Part shown: positions 17,394-26,767 of the stretch, one piece after another
How the letters are laid out: the number at the start of each line of letters is the position of its first letter
Position numbering within the stretch: position 1 is the stretch's first letter
NCBI RefSeq assembly: GCF_031085295.1
Contig: NZ_JAVFWO010000001.1
Coordinates: forward strand, 706,400-770,399
Length of the DNA: 64,000 bases
From: Microbacterium psychrotolerans
GTDB lineage: Bacteria; Actinomycetota; Actinomycetes; Actinomycetales; Microbacteriaceae
Reading direction: 5' to 3'
Notes under the pieces: model-generated
Told to the model about the DNA's origin: nothing
Database searches by the model: none
Seen by the model: the letters and a program-made list of their open reading frames with translations, nothing else
Made by a program: the position numbers and the translations under genes

Positions 17394-18671
17394 TCAGCGC
17401 AGCAGCGCCCCGCCCACCTGCGAGAAGAGCCAGAACAGCACCACCACGCCGCCGACGATGATCGGCACCCAGGGGACCCCGCGCTGGAGGCGTCTGCCCT
17501 GCGGCGCGACGCCCGGAGGCGGCCGCAGCGCGGCGAGCGGCACGGCGAAGGGGACGGACTCCGCGCCCCCTCCATGCGGCGGTTGGGCGTCGCCCGGGGC
17601 CGCCGTCGGGCGCACGGGCCCAGCCTCCGTGCCATGAGCGGGGTCGCCCGACAGCGGGGCGGTGCCCGGGCCTGCGGCATCCGGTATGGACCCGTGGGCC
17701 GAAGCGGCCAGCCGCTCATCGCGCCAGCGCGCCCACTGTGCGAACTTGTCGAGCAGCGCGCCGACCGCCGAGAACAGCCACGCCCACGTCTGCGGGTCGA
17801 TCGTGGAGAAGTCGCGCTTGGCGTAGAGGAAGAGCCAGTCGTCGACGATCTCGACGTCGAGGGCTGCGGCGTTGTCGATGAAGCGGGCCATGATGTCGGG
17901 GGTGAAGAGATAGAGCGCGTCGCGTTCGTAGCCGGCGGGGCAGTAGAGCGCGAAGTGGCGGTCGAAGTCGCCCTCGAGGCTCAGCCGCTGGTCCCTGTCG
18001 AAGGCGAGGGGCAGGTTGGAGCCGAACAGCGAGTTGTTGCTCGTCGCGTCCAGCACGATGTGGGGCAGCGGGGTGTCGAGCTTGACAGCGACGTAGCCCC
18101 ACTGGTGCGTCTGCCGGTTCTTGCCGGAGCCGGTGGTGTAGCGGTAGTTGGCGAACTCGACGAAGCGCGGCCGGTCGCCGCGCACGAGATCCGAGGACTG
18201 TCTCGCGCTTCCGATCGAGAAGATCATGCCCGGAAGGCCCGGGGCGTTCACACGGGGGACGTACTGCATCGCGTTCGCGCGGGCGAACCCGTCGAGGCGG
18301 TACATGCGTTCGGCCGCGCTGCGGTTGGCGCGGACGGCGAAGATGATCACCAGCGCCACGACGCCGCCGACCACCAGCAGCGGAAGGAGGGCGAAGATCA
18401 CCGCCACCCCGCCCCCGCCCTCGGCGCCCGCGCCCAAGGCGCTGACGACGGCGGTGAGCATGGTCAGCCCCACCGAACCGAAGATGACGGCCACTACGGC
18501 AATCACGACGACCGCGAGCACACCGCTGAAGGACGAGCTCTGCAGACGCCCGGTGCGCCGCAGCTCCTGCACGAAGGCGCGCGCGGCGCCGGGCGGGACC
18601 GGCTCGACCAGCGGTCGCGCATCGAAGGGGTAGGACGGTCTGACGCCGGGCCCGGCGGCGGGGACGCTCAC
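17394..18671 (-). CDS. Membrane protein of unknown function (DUF3137-like)
   Basis: A 425-aa protein. Two hydrophobic segments near residues 50-75 and 85-112 form an N-terminal membrane hairpin. A soluble central domain follows (FARANAMQYVPRVN, GYVAVKLDTPLPHIVLDA, DRHFALYCPAGYERDALYLF). After a Pro/Gly-rich linker the protein ends in a third helix (WVPIIVGGVVVLFWLFSQ). Function unknown. The GTG at 18671 follows TACCGT by six bases, so it is probably leaderless. It is divergent from the sugar ABC operon, with the intergenic ATCGAT-type operators between them. Confidence 0.7.
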   Translation of the reverse strand: MSVPAAGPGVRPSYPFDARPLVEPVPPGAARAFVQELRRTGRLQSSSFSGVLAVVVIAVVAVIFGSVGLTMLTAVVSALGAGAEGGGGVAVIFALLPLLVVGGVVALVIIFAVRANRSAAERMYRLDGFARANAMQYVPRVNAPGLPGMIFSIGSARQSSDLVRGDRPRFVEFANYRYTTGSGKNRQTHQWGYVAVKLDTPLPHIVLDATSNNSLFGSNLPLAFDRDQRLSLEGDFDRHFALYCPAGYERDALYLFTPDIMARFIDNAAALDVEIVDDWLFLYAKRDFSTIDPQTWAWLFSAVGALLDKFAQWARWRDERLAASAHGSIPDAAGPGTAPLSGDPAHGTEAGPVRPTAAPGDAQPPHGGGAESVPFAVPLAALRPPPGVAPQGRRLQRGVPWVPIIVGGVVVLFWLFSQVGGALLR

Positions 18672-18677
18672 GCGACC

Positions 18678-18683
18678 ACGGTA
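18678..18683 (-). promoter_or_regulatory. -10 box TACCGT for a leaderless membrane-protein gene
   Basis: On the minus strand TACCGT is followed by six bases and the GTG at 18671; no ribosome site is present. Confidence 0.5.
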
Positions 18684-18735
18684 CCCGTCGATGCGGCGCG
18701 CGCACGGGGGTGGCGGCATCCGTTCTGCCATCGGT

Positions 18736-18743
18736 TATCGATA
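18736..18743. promoter_or_regulatory. Operator-like palindrome TATCGATA
   Basis: Perfect 8-bp palindrome within GGTTATCGATAGC, 46 bp upstream of the -35 box of the ABC operon. It shares the TATCGAT core of the operator at 18790-18802 and may be an auxiliary site. Confidence 0.45.
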
Positions 18744-18781
18744 GCATCGAGGCCCCACCTCGATCGGTCGCAAGAGATTCG

Positions 18782-18811
18782 TTGATAACCGATTATCGAT
18801 TAGTGTATGGT
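18782..18811 (+). promoter_or_regulatory. Promoter with operator in the spacer, sugar ABC operon
   Basis: The -35 TTGATA (18782-18787) and -10 TATGGT (18806-18811) are 18 nt apart. The spacer carries CGATTATCGATTA (18790-18802), a direct repeat of CGATTA. The same 13-bp word sits at the same offset between the boxes of the 55.3 kb promoter and upstream of the SGNH-gntR unit. A repressor bound here would block RNA polymerase. Confidence 0.75.
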
Positions 18812-18849
18812 CGTGACGTCCCGATGATGTGCCCACGAGAGGATCGACG

Positions 18850-20115
18850 ATGATCAGCAGACGTACCCTCACCGCGATCGGCGCCGGAGCGGCCGCCGTG
18901 ACGCTCCTTGCCGGCTGCTCCTCCACGCCGAGCGGAGGTGAGAGCACCGACGAAGAGCTCGAGCTGCGCGTGCTGGTGAACGTGACCCCGAACCTCACCG
19001 AGGACTGGTGGAACGAGCTGGTCGCGCCGTTCGAAGACGCGAACCCCGACATCGACGTCGTGATCGACAACCCCGGCGCGGAGGGCGTGAGCGCCGCCGT
19101 GCCGCGCCTGCTCGCCGCCGGCCAAGCGCCCGACATCGTGCAGTCGCTGGCCCCGACCCCCGACCTCGCCGAGGAACTCGTCGACCTGTCCGATTACGAG
19201 TGGGCGTCGGGCGGTCCGCTCGCGGACCAGTATTCGATCGACGGCAAGTACTACATGGCGGGCGTGGGTGTGCAGCTGCAGAGCCTGTGGTTCTACAACA
19301 AGGACGCCTTCGCAGAGGCAGGCATCACCGAGTCGCCCGCGACGGTCGACGAGCTCGACGACGCGCTGGCCAAGCTCAAGGACGCCGGCTGGACCGGCAT
19401 CCAGACCGGCGGCGACTGGATGTCGAGCCACGCACTGCAGACCCTCGCCCTGCCCTCGATCGTGGGCGAGAACCCCGACTGGTACGCCGAAATGGATTCC
19501 GGCGACGTGACGTTCAGCGAGAGCTACGGCGACTACACCGCGCTCTACGCGGACTGGATCGCGAAGGGTTACACCAACCCCGACGCACTCGGGGTGAAGT
19601 ACCCCGACGCCGAGCAGAACTTCCTCGCCGGCAACACCGCCCTCTACCCGATGGGCAGCTGGTTCGTGGGCACCGAGGCGAAGGCCGAGAACCCGGCGCC
19701 GATCGGCGTCTTCCGCGGACCCGCTGTCGACGGCGTCGATGATCCTGCCATGGGGGCGAACATCGCGAGCCCCTACGTGATCATGAAGGAGTCGAAGCAC
19801 CAGGATGCCGCGGCGAAGCTCGTCGAGTTCCTCACCACCGACGAGGACGCGGTGATGAGTCAGCTCGAGGTCGACGGCAACTACCGCGACGGCTACGAGT
19901 ACGACATGACCGAGCTCGGCACCGAGCTCCTGGCGATCGTCGCTGACACCCCCGCCTCGGCCTACACACCGACCGGCGGCGGCTACGGCGAGCGCAAGCT
20001 CCCCGACGGCTACTCCGGCGAGATCAACACGCAGACGCAGGCGCTGCTCGGCGGGACCTCTGCGGCCGACGTCGACGCGGCGATGGACGCCTGGTTCGAC
20101 GCCGCCGTCAACTGA
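18850..20115 (+). CDS. Sugar ABC transporter substrate-binding lipoprotein
   Basis: A 421-aa extracellular solute-binding protein (family 1). The signal peptide ends in the lipobox LLAGC (Cys about residue 23), so it is lipid-anchored outside the membrane. The mature part has the usual two-lobe pattern (LVAPFEDANPDIDVVI, LLAAGQAPDIVQSLAP, LYPMGSWFVGTEAKAENPAP). The ATG at 18850 is chosen because it starts directly at the signal peptide (MISRRTLTAIG). It leads a seven-gene operon. No ATP-binding subunit is present in the cluster, so a shared MsiK-type ATPase elsewhere is expected, as is usual for actinobacterial sugar importers. Confidence 0.93.
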   Translation: MISRRTLTAIGAGAAAVTLLAGCSSTPSGGESTDEELELRVLVNVTPNLTEDWWNELVAPFEDANPDIDVVIDNPGAEGVSAAVPRLLAAGQAPDIVQSLAPTPDLAEELVDLSDYEWASGGPLADQYSIDGKYYMAGVGVQLQSLWFYNKDAFAEAGITESPATVDELDDALAKLKDAGWTGIQTGGDWMSSHALQTLALPSIVGENPDWYAEMDSGDVTFSESYGDYTALYADWIAKGYTNPDALGVKYPDAEQNFLAGNTALYPMGSWFVGTEAKAENPAPIGVFRGPAVDGVDDPAMGANIASPYVIMKESKHQDAAAKLVEFLTTDEDAVMSQLEVDGNYRDGYEYDMTELGTELLAIVADTPASAYTPTGGGYGERKLPDGYSGEINTQTQALLGGTSAADVDAAMDAWFDAAVN

Positions 20116-20250
20116 CCGCGTGCCTCCGCGCCGGCACCGCGCCGGCGCGGAGGCGCCACGTATCGATGACGACACGAGCCCCGACGGCGAGACGGACCGG
20201 ACGGCGGAGACCCCGACCGGCGTGTCGCCACGGGGAGAAAGCAGACTGAG

Positions 20251-21201
20251 ATGGCCGACACCGTGGCCCGGCCGGCGGGCACCGCGAGAGCGCGGACGAG
20301 CGCTCCCAGCCGCCGACGGCGCACCTCGTGGCAGGACCGACTCGCCGGCGTGATTATGAGCGGCCCCGCCCTGATCGTCTTCATCGCGATGTTCATCGTG
20401 CCGATGCTGCTGGCCATCGTGCTGAGCTTCACCGACTGGAACGGTTACAGCCTGCACTTCGACTTCATCGGGTTCGAGAACTACGCCGACGCGTTCAAGA
20501 ACCCGCGCACCGTGGATGCGGCCGTCTTCACCGCGATCATCGCGGTGGTGGGCACGGTGCTGTGCAACGGGATCGGCCTGGCCGTGGCCTCCCTCATCGC
20601 CGGCAACACTCGCGGCAACACGGTGCTGCGCACCGTCTTCTTCTACCCGTACATCATCAGCGCCCTGATCATCGGGTTCCTCTGGTCGGCGATGCTCGCT
20701 CCGCAGGGCGCGGTCAACTCGCTGCTCGCCCAGCTCGGGGTCGCGCCGCTGCCCTTCCTCACCGACATGACGTTCGCGAAGGCGAGCGTGATCCTGACGA
20801 TCGTGTGGTCGCACTTCGGCTTCAACATGATCCTGTACCTGGCAGGCATCAAGTCTGTGCCCACCGAGTACTACGAGGCGGCGACCGTCGACGGGGCGTC
20901 GCGGTGGCAGCAGTTCCGCAGCGTCACGCTGCCGCTCATCGCTCCCGTGCTCACCGTGAACCTCGTACTGACACTGGTGGGCCTGCTCAAGGCGTACGAC
21001 ATCGTGCTCGCCCTCACCGACGGCGGACCGGCGGCTTCCACGCAGACGATCGTCTACCAGATCCTCAAGGACTCGTTCGCGCAGGCGCGGCTCGGGTTCG
21101 GCGCGGCCCAGTCGGTCGTGCTCCTCATCGTTACCGCGGCGATCGGGCTCGCGGTGACCTTCGCGCGCCGCGGCGCCGACCGGAAGGCGAGCGAATCATG
21201 A
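20251..21201 (+). CDS. Sugar ABC transporter permease (MalF/UgpA type)
   Basis: A 316-aa inner-membrane permease with six helices and the EAA loop (EYYEAATVDGASRWQQFRSVTLPLI) that docks the ATPase. N-terminal 25 residues are basic and cytoplasmic. GGGAG lies 12 nt before the ATG. Its stop overlaps the start of the second permease (ATGA at 21198-21201). Together with the lipoprotein upstream it imports an oligosaccharide or sugar; the catabolic genes downstream suggest a deoxy-sugar (inference). Confidence 0.93.
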   Translation: MADTVARPAGTARARTSAPSRRRRTSWQDRLAGVIMSGPALIVFIAMFIVPMLLAIVLSFTDWNGYSLHFDFIGFENYADAFKNPRTVDAAVFTAIIAVVGTVLCNGIGLAVASLIAGNTRGNTVLRTVFFYPYIISALIIGFLWSAMLAPQGAVNSLLAQLGVAPLPFLTDMTFAKASVILTIVWSHFGFNMILYLAGIKSVPTEYYEAATVDGASRWQQFRSVTLPLIAPVLTVNLVLTLVGLLKAYDIVLALTDGGPAASTQTIVYQILKDSFAQARLGFGAAQSVVLLIVTAAIGLAVTFARRGADRKASES

Positions 21202-22160
21202 CGATCTCGACCGAGACCACGAGCCCGAACATCGCCGCAGAGGTGTACCTGACCGACCCCGGCGAGCTGCCGCGCCGCAGGTTCGGCCGCCGCCCCCAGC
21301 GCCGTGGCGGACCCGCCGCCGCGCGCACGCCGCTCGCCGCCTCGATCGTGAAGTGGGTGCTGCTCGGCGCCCTCGCGCTGGTGATGCTGGTGCCGCTGTA
21401 CATCCTGGTGATCAGCGCGTTCAAGCCGCAGGCCGACATCATCCTGCATCCGCTCGCGATCACGCCCGACATGTTCACGTTCGAGTACCTCTGGAACGCG
21501 ATCACGAGCGAGAAGTTCAACGTGGTCGGGGCGTACGGCATCACGCTGCTGTTCGTCGTGCTCGTCAACGTGTTCTGCATCGCCCTGTCGGCGCCGGTCG
21601 CCTACGTGATCGCACGGGGCCGCTCGAAGTGGCACGTGGCGCTGCTGCTCGTGTTCGTGTCGGGACTGTTCATCCCCGGCCAGGTGACGCTGATCCCGGT
21701 GGTCTTCGTGCTGCGCGTGCTGGGCCTCATCAACACGATCCCCGGGTTCCTCCTCTTCGAGACGGCGGCGACGCTGCCGGTGACGATCTTCCTGTTCGCC
21801 GCGTACCTGCGCACGGTGCCCCGCGACATCGACGAAGCGGCGGCTCTCGACGGGGCCGGACGCATCCGCGCGTTCTGGTCGTGCATCTTCCCGATCATGC
21901 GGCCGGTGGTCGCGACGATCGTCGTGCTCAACTCGATCGGCGTCTGGAACGACTTCGTGAGTCCCCAGATCATCCTGGGCCCGGGCTCGGGCATCTACAC
22001 GGTGACCACCGGCGTCTACGCCGCGGTGGGCGAGTTCTCCACCGACTACACCGTGCTGTTCCCCACCCTGTTGCTGGCGATCGCACCTGCCGTCGCGTTC
22101 TTCATCATCATGCAGCGGCACATCATCGGCGGCCTCGTCGCCGGGGCGACGAAGGGCTGA
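21198..22160 (+). CDS. Sugar ABC transporter permease (MalG/UgpE type)
   Basis: A 320-aa permease. A cytoplasmic N-terminus of about 45 residues precedes six membrane segments, with the EAA loop DIDEAAALDGAGRIRAFWSCIFPIM and a typical C-terminus ending RHIIGGLVAGATKG. It is translationally coupled to the first permease through a 4-nt overlap, and the next gene begins one base after its stop. It pairs with the first permease to form the membrane channel. Confidence 0.93.
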   Translation: MTISTETTSPNIAAEVYLTDPGELPRRRFGRRPQRRGGPAAARTPLAASIVKWVLLGALALVMLVPLYILVISAFKPQADIILHPLAITPDMFTFEYLWNAITSEKFNVVGAYGITLLFVVLVNVFCIALSAPVAYVIARGRSKWHVALLLVFVSGLFIPGQVTLIPVVFVLRVLGLINTIPGFLLFETAATLPVTIFLFAAYLRTVPRDIDEAAALDGAGRIRAFWSCIFPIMRPVVATIVVLNSIGVWNDFVSPQIILGPGSGIYTVTTGVYAAVGEFSTDYTVLFPTLLLAIAPAVAFFIIMQRHIIGGLVAGATKG

Positions 22161-22161
22161 C

Positions 22162-24129
22162 ATGGGCGACGTGATCCAGGGGCATCCGCTCTCCGAGCTG
22201 CCCGCGTGGGCGGTGCTCGAGCGCCGGCTGTTCGACGAGATCGAAGACGCCTGGCGGCTCTTCTCCACCACCTTCGCCGAGCCCGACGGCCGCCTGCGCT
22301 TCGCCGCCGAGTTCGTCGACCGCGACGGCGTCGACGACCTGTACGAGCCGTTCTTCAACTGGCCGGCTTTCTACCTGCTGGGCGGCAGCGACGACGTGCT
22401 CGCCGCGGCGAAGCGGCATTGGGAGGGCGTGACCGCTCAGCTGACCGCGGCGGGCATGCTCACCGGCGAGTACGAGAATGGCTACGACTGGTTCCACCAG
22501 GGCGAGTCCCTCCTCTTCTTCTACGGGCTGTGCGCCGCCGATCCGGCCGACCGGGACTTCGCGGAGCGGGCACGCCGCTTCGCGGAGCTGTACACGGATG
22601 CCGCGCACGGCAACTTCGACCCCGCGCTCGGCATCATCCGCGCCCCGCACAACGGCGCGCTCGGTCCGCGTCCCGGACTGAGCGACGAACCGGAGCCCTA
22701 CTCGGCCGACCGTGCCGAGATGCGCCCGTACGGACTCCCCCTCGAATACGTCCCCGGCGTCGAGGCGTGGGACGACCTCGCCGATCCCGCGCTCGCGCTC
22801 GCGATGGGCGAGGCGTTGCACCGCGCCGCTGCGGGCGATGTCGCCGTGAACCTCGCCGCGACGAGCCTCGTCGTGAATCGCTGGCTCTACGACGGCGACG
22901 AGGGGTCGGCCGCGTGGGTGCGCGTTTATGTCGACGGCTGGCGCGAGCGGACCGGTGCGAACGGCGGTCTGCTGCCCGACAGCGTCGCCCCCGACGGCAC
23001 GACCGGCGGGCTGCACGACGGCCGCTGGTACGGCGGCCACTACGGCTGGACCTGGCCGCACGGCCTGCCGTCGGTGGGTATGGCGGCGGTGATCGCCGGC
23101 ATCAACGAGGCCTTCGTCACGGGGGACGACGCGGCGCTCGACATGGCGCGCGTCGTGCTCGACACGGTGCTCGACAACGCCATCGTGGCCCCGATCGCAC
23201 AGACCCCGTTCAGCCTCCGCGGCGGCTGGCTCGCCCGCTGGGGAGCGGATGCCGCCCAGCCGGCGCTCCTCGCGCCGCACCGGTACGGCCGCCATGGGTG
23301 GTTCGACTACGGTCCGATGCCCCTCGAGCTGCCGCTGTGGGTCTGGTGGTGGTCTCGCCGCGCCGACGACCTCGCGCGCGTGCGCCGCGCCATCGCGGGT
23401 CTTCCGGCGATGGACGACCCGGTCAAGGCGTTCCGCGACAAGGCGGAAGCCGGACACGAGGCGCCGTGGGTGGCCTTCCTCGACGGCGACCTGCCCGAGT
23501 ATCCGACGCGCGCGCTGTCGATGGCGCTCGGACAGGTGGCGAGACGTGTCGCGCTGATGGCGGCGGCCGCGGACGATCCGGATGCCGCGCACCTGCACTT
23601 CGGGCAGCGGGTGAACCCCGTCGTCACCGAGGTGCTGAGCCAGCTGGTCTCGGGCACTCCGCAGGTGCTCTACAACGGAGGGCTGCCGTTCGCCGCCGTC
23701 GTCTACGAGGACCCGGAGCGCGGGCGGCCCGGCCTGCCGCGCGACGTCGCCGCGCTCGTGTCGCGCCTGGACGCCGGCGACATCGACCTCGCTCTCGTCA
23801 ACACCTCCACGACGCGGACGCACCGCGTGATCGTGCGCGCCTCGCGCTTCGGTGAACGCCATCTCACGGGCGTGACCGTCCGCACGCGGACAGGGGGCGA
23901 ATACCCCGGGCGCAGCACCGCCTACGCCGCGACGCCGGGCACGTCGACCGTCCACGTCCTCGAACTGGACTCCGACGCCGTCGAGTTGGAGCTGCGGCCC
24001 GCCCACGGCGTCGACCTCACTCTCCACACCGCGCCCTCGGATGCCGCGCCGCGGCACCGGGCAGCCGGCGCTGTCGATCGAGCAGCCGCCGCGGCATCCG
24101 TCCGTCCGACCTCCCCTTCGAAGGAGTGA
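22162..24129 (+). CDS. Unrecognised 655-aa protein of the sugar operon, probable alpha-helical toroid enzyme
   Basis: I do not recognise the family. It has no signal peptide or membrane helix, so it is cytoplasmic. The first about 450 residues have repeated helical pairs with many aromatic/acidic clusters (FFNWPAFYLLGG, GEYENGYDWFHQGESLLFFY, WYGGHYGWTWPHGLPSVGMA, LPLWVWWWSRRADDL). This pattern suits an (alpha/alpha)6 barrel glycosidase or lyase acting on imported saccharide (inference). The C-terminal about 120 residues look beta-rich (DLALVNTSTTRTHRVIVRAS). It starts one base after the permease stop and ends one base before the RraA-like gene, so it is firmly in the operon. Confidence 0.75.
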   Translation: MGDVIQGHPLSELPAWAVLERRLFDEIEDAWRLFSTTFAEPDGRLRFAAEFVDRDGVDDLYEPFFNWPAFYLLGGSDDVLAAAKRHWEGVTAQLTAAGMLTGEYENGYDWFHQGESLLFFYGLCAADPADRDFAERARRFAELYTDAAHGNFDPALGIIRAPHNGALGPRPGLSDEPEPYSADRAEMRPYGLPLEYVPGVEAWDDLADPALALAMGEALHRAAAGDVAVNLAATSLVVNRWLYDGDEGSAAWVRVYVDGWRERTGANGGLLPDSVAPDGTTGGLHDGRWYGGHYGWTWPHGLPSVGMAAVIAGINEAFVTGDDAALDMARVVLDTVLDNAIVAPIAQTPFSLRGGWLARWGADAAQPALLAPHRYGRHGWFDYGPMPLELPLWVWWWSRRADDLARVRRAIAGLPAMDDPVKAFRDKAEAGHEAPWVAFLDGDLPEYPTRALSMALGQVARRVALMAAAADDPDAAHLHFGQRVNPVVTEVLSQLVSGTPQVLYNGGLPFAAVVYEDPERGRPGLPRDVAALVSRLDAGDIDLALVNTSTTRTHRVIVRASRFGERHLTGVTVRTRTGGEYPGRSTAYAATPGTSTVHVLELDSDAVELELRPAHGVDLTLHTAPSDAAPRHRAAGAVDRAAAAASVRPTSPSKE

Positions 24130-24130
24130 C

Positions 24131-24922
24131 ATGTCCGAACCCACAGCCCCCTTCCCGCGCCCCGCGTTCGAGCTTCCGGTGCGCGGCGGCGCGTACTGCC
24201 GGGCCGATCCCGAGACGATCCGCGATCTGGAGCGGGTGTCGGCGGCGACCGCGTGCGCGAAGCTGCACGGCATGGGCATCACCCGCTCGTTCGTCGAAGG
24301 GCCACGCGCGCTGACCGAGGGGCAGCGGGTGGTCGGATCGGCCATCACGCTGCAGTTCATGCCGCAGCGGGAAGACCTCGCATCGGGCCATGGTCAGGAG
24401 TATGTCGAACGGCACACCGCACTGTGGGCCGTGCTCGAGGAGGTCAAGCCCGGCGACGTGCTCGTGATCCAGGCGTTCGGCAGCAGGTACTCCGGCTGCA
24501 TCGGCGACATCCTCGCCCGGTATTTCCTGCGCAAGGGCGGTGTCGGCATCGTGGTCGACGGCCGCATCCGCGACGCCGACCGGATCCGCGATCTCGGGCT
24601 CCCGGTGTGGTCCACGGGCACCACGCCGCATTACGCGTCGCAGACCGAGCTCTTCCCGTGGGCCTATGACGTGCCGGTCGCGGTCGGCGGGGCGCTCTGC
24701 ATGCCGGGCGACATCGTCATCGCCGACGGCGACGGCCCGGTCGTCGTGCCGCAGGCGATGGCGGACTCCGTCGTCGAGTTTGCGCAGGATCATGAGAACT
24801 GGGAGTCGTTCAGCCGCCAGCGCCTCGACGAGGGAGCGCGTCTCAGCGACTACTACCCCCTCACCCCCGACTCGCGGGAGGAGTACGAGCAGTGGCGTTC
24901 CGTGCAGGCCTTCGCCCGCTGA
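24131..24922 (+). CDS. RraA-like / HMG-aldolase-family protein
   Basis: A 263-aa protein with the RraA-fold signature: GDVLVIQAFG, then GGVGIVVDGRIRDADRIRDL and LPVWSTGTTPHY. Catalytic relatives are metal-dependent 4-hydroxy-4-methyl-2-oxoglutarate or oxaloacetate-type aldolases/decarboxylases; RNase-E inhibitors are the other branch. Placed in a sugar-acid pathway, an aldolase acting on a keto-deoxy acid is plausible (inference). It is longer than typical RraA (about 160 aa), with an N-terminal helical extension. GGAG precedes the ATG, within the end of the previous gene. Its last 31 nt overlap the next gene. Confidence 0.85.
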   Translation: MSEPTAPFPRPAFELPVRGGAYCRADPETIRDLERVSAATACAKLHGMGITRSFVEGPRALTEGQRVVGSAITLQFMPQREDLASGHGQEYVERHTALWAVLEEVKPGDVLVIQAFGSRYSGCIGDILARYFLRKGGVGIVVDGRIRDADRIRDLGLPVWSTGTTPHYASQTELFPWAYDVPVAVGGALCMPGDIVIADGDGPVVVPQAMADSVVEFAQDHENWESFSRQRLDEGARLSDYYPLTPDSREEYEQWRSVQAFAR

Positions 24923-25860
24923 CGGCCACGGCAGGCGCGTCCGACACGTTCGGACTCGGGTGCGCGCCGATCGGCAACCTGTACCACCCGGTCGCCGAGT
25001 CCGACGCCGAAGAGACGGTCGCTGCGGCGCTCGCCCGCGGCATCCGGTTCTTCGACACGGCGCCGCACTACGGAGCCGGTGCGAGTGAAGCACGCCTGGG
25101 CCGAACTCTCGCCGGCGTGGACCGCGACACGGTCGCGATCGCGACGAAGGTCGGGCGACGGATCGTCGATGCGGACGGCGCCGCCGTGCCGACCGGCCGC
25201 ATCGGGGTCGACACCGTCGGCGATCTGACGCGCGACGGCGTGCTCCGCAGCGTCGAGGGAAGCCTCGAGCGCCTCGGCACCGACCGCATCGACCTCCTCC
25301 ACCTGCACGACCCGCTCGATGTCGACGAGGCGCTCGCGCACGCGATGCCCGCGCTCGTCGACTTGCGGGCGCAGGGCATCGTGCGCGCGATCGGCGTCGG
25401 CATGGTGTGGCCCGAGCCGCTCACGAGGTTCGTCCGCGAGGCGGACGTCGACGTCGTCATGATCGCCGGCCGCACGACGCTCCTCGACCACCGCGGCGAG
25501 ACCGAGCTGCTGCCGGAGGCGGCACTGCGGGGCGTCGGCGTGATCGCGGCAGGCGTTTTCAACTCGGGCATCCTCGCCGACCCGGTGGGCGCGCCCTTCT
25601 TCGACTATCGCGAGGCGACCCCCGGGCTGCGGAATCGGGCCCGGAGGCTCGCCGCCGTGTGCGACGCCCGAGGGGTGCCGCTGCGTCACGTCGCGGCGCG
25701 CTACCCGCAGCGCCTGCCCGCCGTCGAGGCTGTGGTGGTGGGCGCCCGCACCGCCGCCGAGGTCGACGACTTCGCCGACGCCGAGAGTGCGGTGATCCCC
25801 GACGACCTGTGGGCCGAGCTGGAGGACGCCGCCGAGGCGCTCGAGGTCGGCCGCGGGTGA
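24892..25860 (+). CDS. Aldo/keto reductase, probable aldose (L-fucose-type) 1-dehydrogenase
   Basis: A 322-aa AKR. Catalytic residues are visible: Asp in RFFDTAPHYGAGASE, Tyr in PHYG, Lys in AIATKVGRR and His in DLLHLHDPLD. It lacks a membrane or signal sequence. This branch (D-threo-aldose/L-fucose dehydrogenase type) oxidises a pyranose at C1 to the lactone. The adjacent lactonase-like gene supports that direction. The GTG start at 24892 is fixed by a strong GGGAGGAG eight bases upstream, inside the RraA gene, so the genes overlap by 31 nt. Confidence 0.85.
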   Translation: MAFRAGLRPLTATAGASDTFGLGCAPIGNLYHPVAESDAEETVAAALARGIRFFDTAPHYGAGASEARLGRTLAGVDRDTVAIATKVGRRIVDADGAAVPTGRIGVDTVGDLTRDGVLRSVEGSLERLGTDRIDLLHLHDPLDVDEALAHAMPALVDLRAQGIVRAIGVGMVWPEPLTRFVREADVDVVMIAGRTTLLDHRGETELLPEAALRGVGVIAAGVFNSGILADPVGAPFFDYREATPGLRNRARRLAAVCDARGVPLRHVAARYPQRLPAVEAVVVGARTAAEVDDFADAESAVIPDDLWAELEDAAEALEVGRG

Positions 25861-26657
25861 GCGCGGGCATCGTCGACGCCCACGTGCATGTATGGGACCT
25901 CGAGCGGTTCCCGCTCTCGTGGTTCCGCGACGACCTGCGGCTCCCGCGGGCGGCGACGGTCGCTGCGCTGACGGATGCCGCGGCCGCCGCGTCGCGCCCG
26001 CTGGCGGCCGCCGTGGCGGTGCAGGCCGCCGACACGCACGTCGAGATGCAGTGGCTGCGCGATCTTGCACGCCGCGACAGTGTGGTGCGATGGGTCGTGC
26101 TGCAGTACGCACCCGCGACGGGCTGGGCCGGGGTTACTGATGCCGTGCGGGACGAGCGTGTGCGCGGCATCCGTGTCGCGACCCCCGGCGGTTCGGCCGA
26201 CCTGTCGGACCTCGGCGACCTCGACCGGCTCTGCGACGGCGCCGGCGCGACCGGGCGCGTCATCGAGCTGCTGGCGCGGCCGGCGCAGCTCGACGCGGTG
26301 GCGCACCTCGCTCGGCGGCATCCGGGCACGACCTTCGTGCTGTGCCACCTCGGACTCGGCGCCGGCGCCCCCGACGGCGCGTGGGCGGAGTCGCTCGCGC
26401 GGGTCGGCGCCCGGCCCAACCTGGCGGCGAAGTTCTCAGGGCTTGCGACAGCGCCGGGCGACCACGACCGTCTCAGCGCCCTCGCCGAGACCGCCGTCGA
26501 TGCGTTCGGTGCCGAGCGCCTGATGTTCGGCAGCGACTGGCCGATGTCGGCCCGCGTCGTGCCGTATGCCCGCCTCGTCGACGACGTCGAGCGCACGTGG
26601 GCCGCGCGCCCCGACGCGTTCTGGGGTGCGACCGCGACGGCGCTCTACGGACTCTGA
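25857..26657 (+). CDS. Amidohydrolase, L-fuconolactonase-like (COG3618)
   Basis: A 266-aa metal-dependent hydrolase of the amidohydrolase superfamily. N-terminal metal ligands lie in IVDAHVHVWD, further ones in FVLCHLG and the C-terminal FGSDWPM. Members of COG3618 hydrolyse sugar lactones such as L-fucono-1,5-lactone and L-rhamnono-1,4-lactone. It overlaps the aldo/keto reductase stop by 4 nt (GTGA), so lactone formation and opening are coupled. A sugar-acid dehydratase, the next step of the oxidative fucose route, is not in this window. Confidence 0.85.
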   Translation: MSAGIVDAHVHVWDLERFPLSWFRDDLRLPRAATVAALTDAAAAASRPLAAAVAVQAADTHVEMQWLRDLARRDSVVRWVVLQYAPATGWAGVTDAVRDERVRGIRVATPGGSADLSDLGDLDRLCDGAGATGRVIELLARPAQLDAVAHLARRHPGTTFVLCHLGLGAGAPDGAWAESLARVGARPNLAAKFSGLATAPGDHDRLSALAETAVDAFGAERLMFGSDWPMSARVVPYARLVDDVERTWAARPDAFWGATATALYGL

Positions 26658-26767
26658 CCTGAGCCGGCCGCGGTTCGGGTGGCGCTCTTCGTCGCGCCGG
26701 TGTCGCTCAGCGAGCGCAGGTCGGGGCGCTTCGCGTCGCCGGCTGCCGCGGGTCGGGGCTCCGGCGG

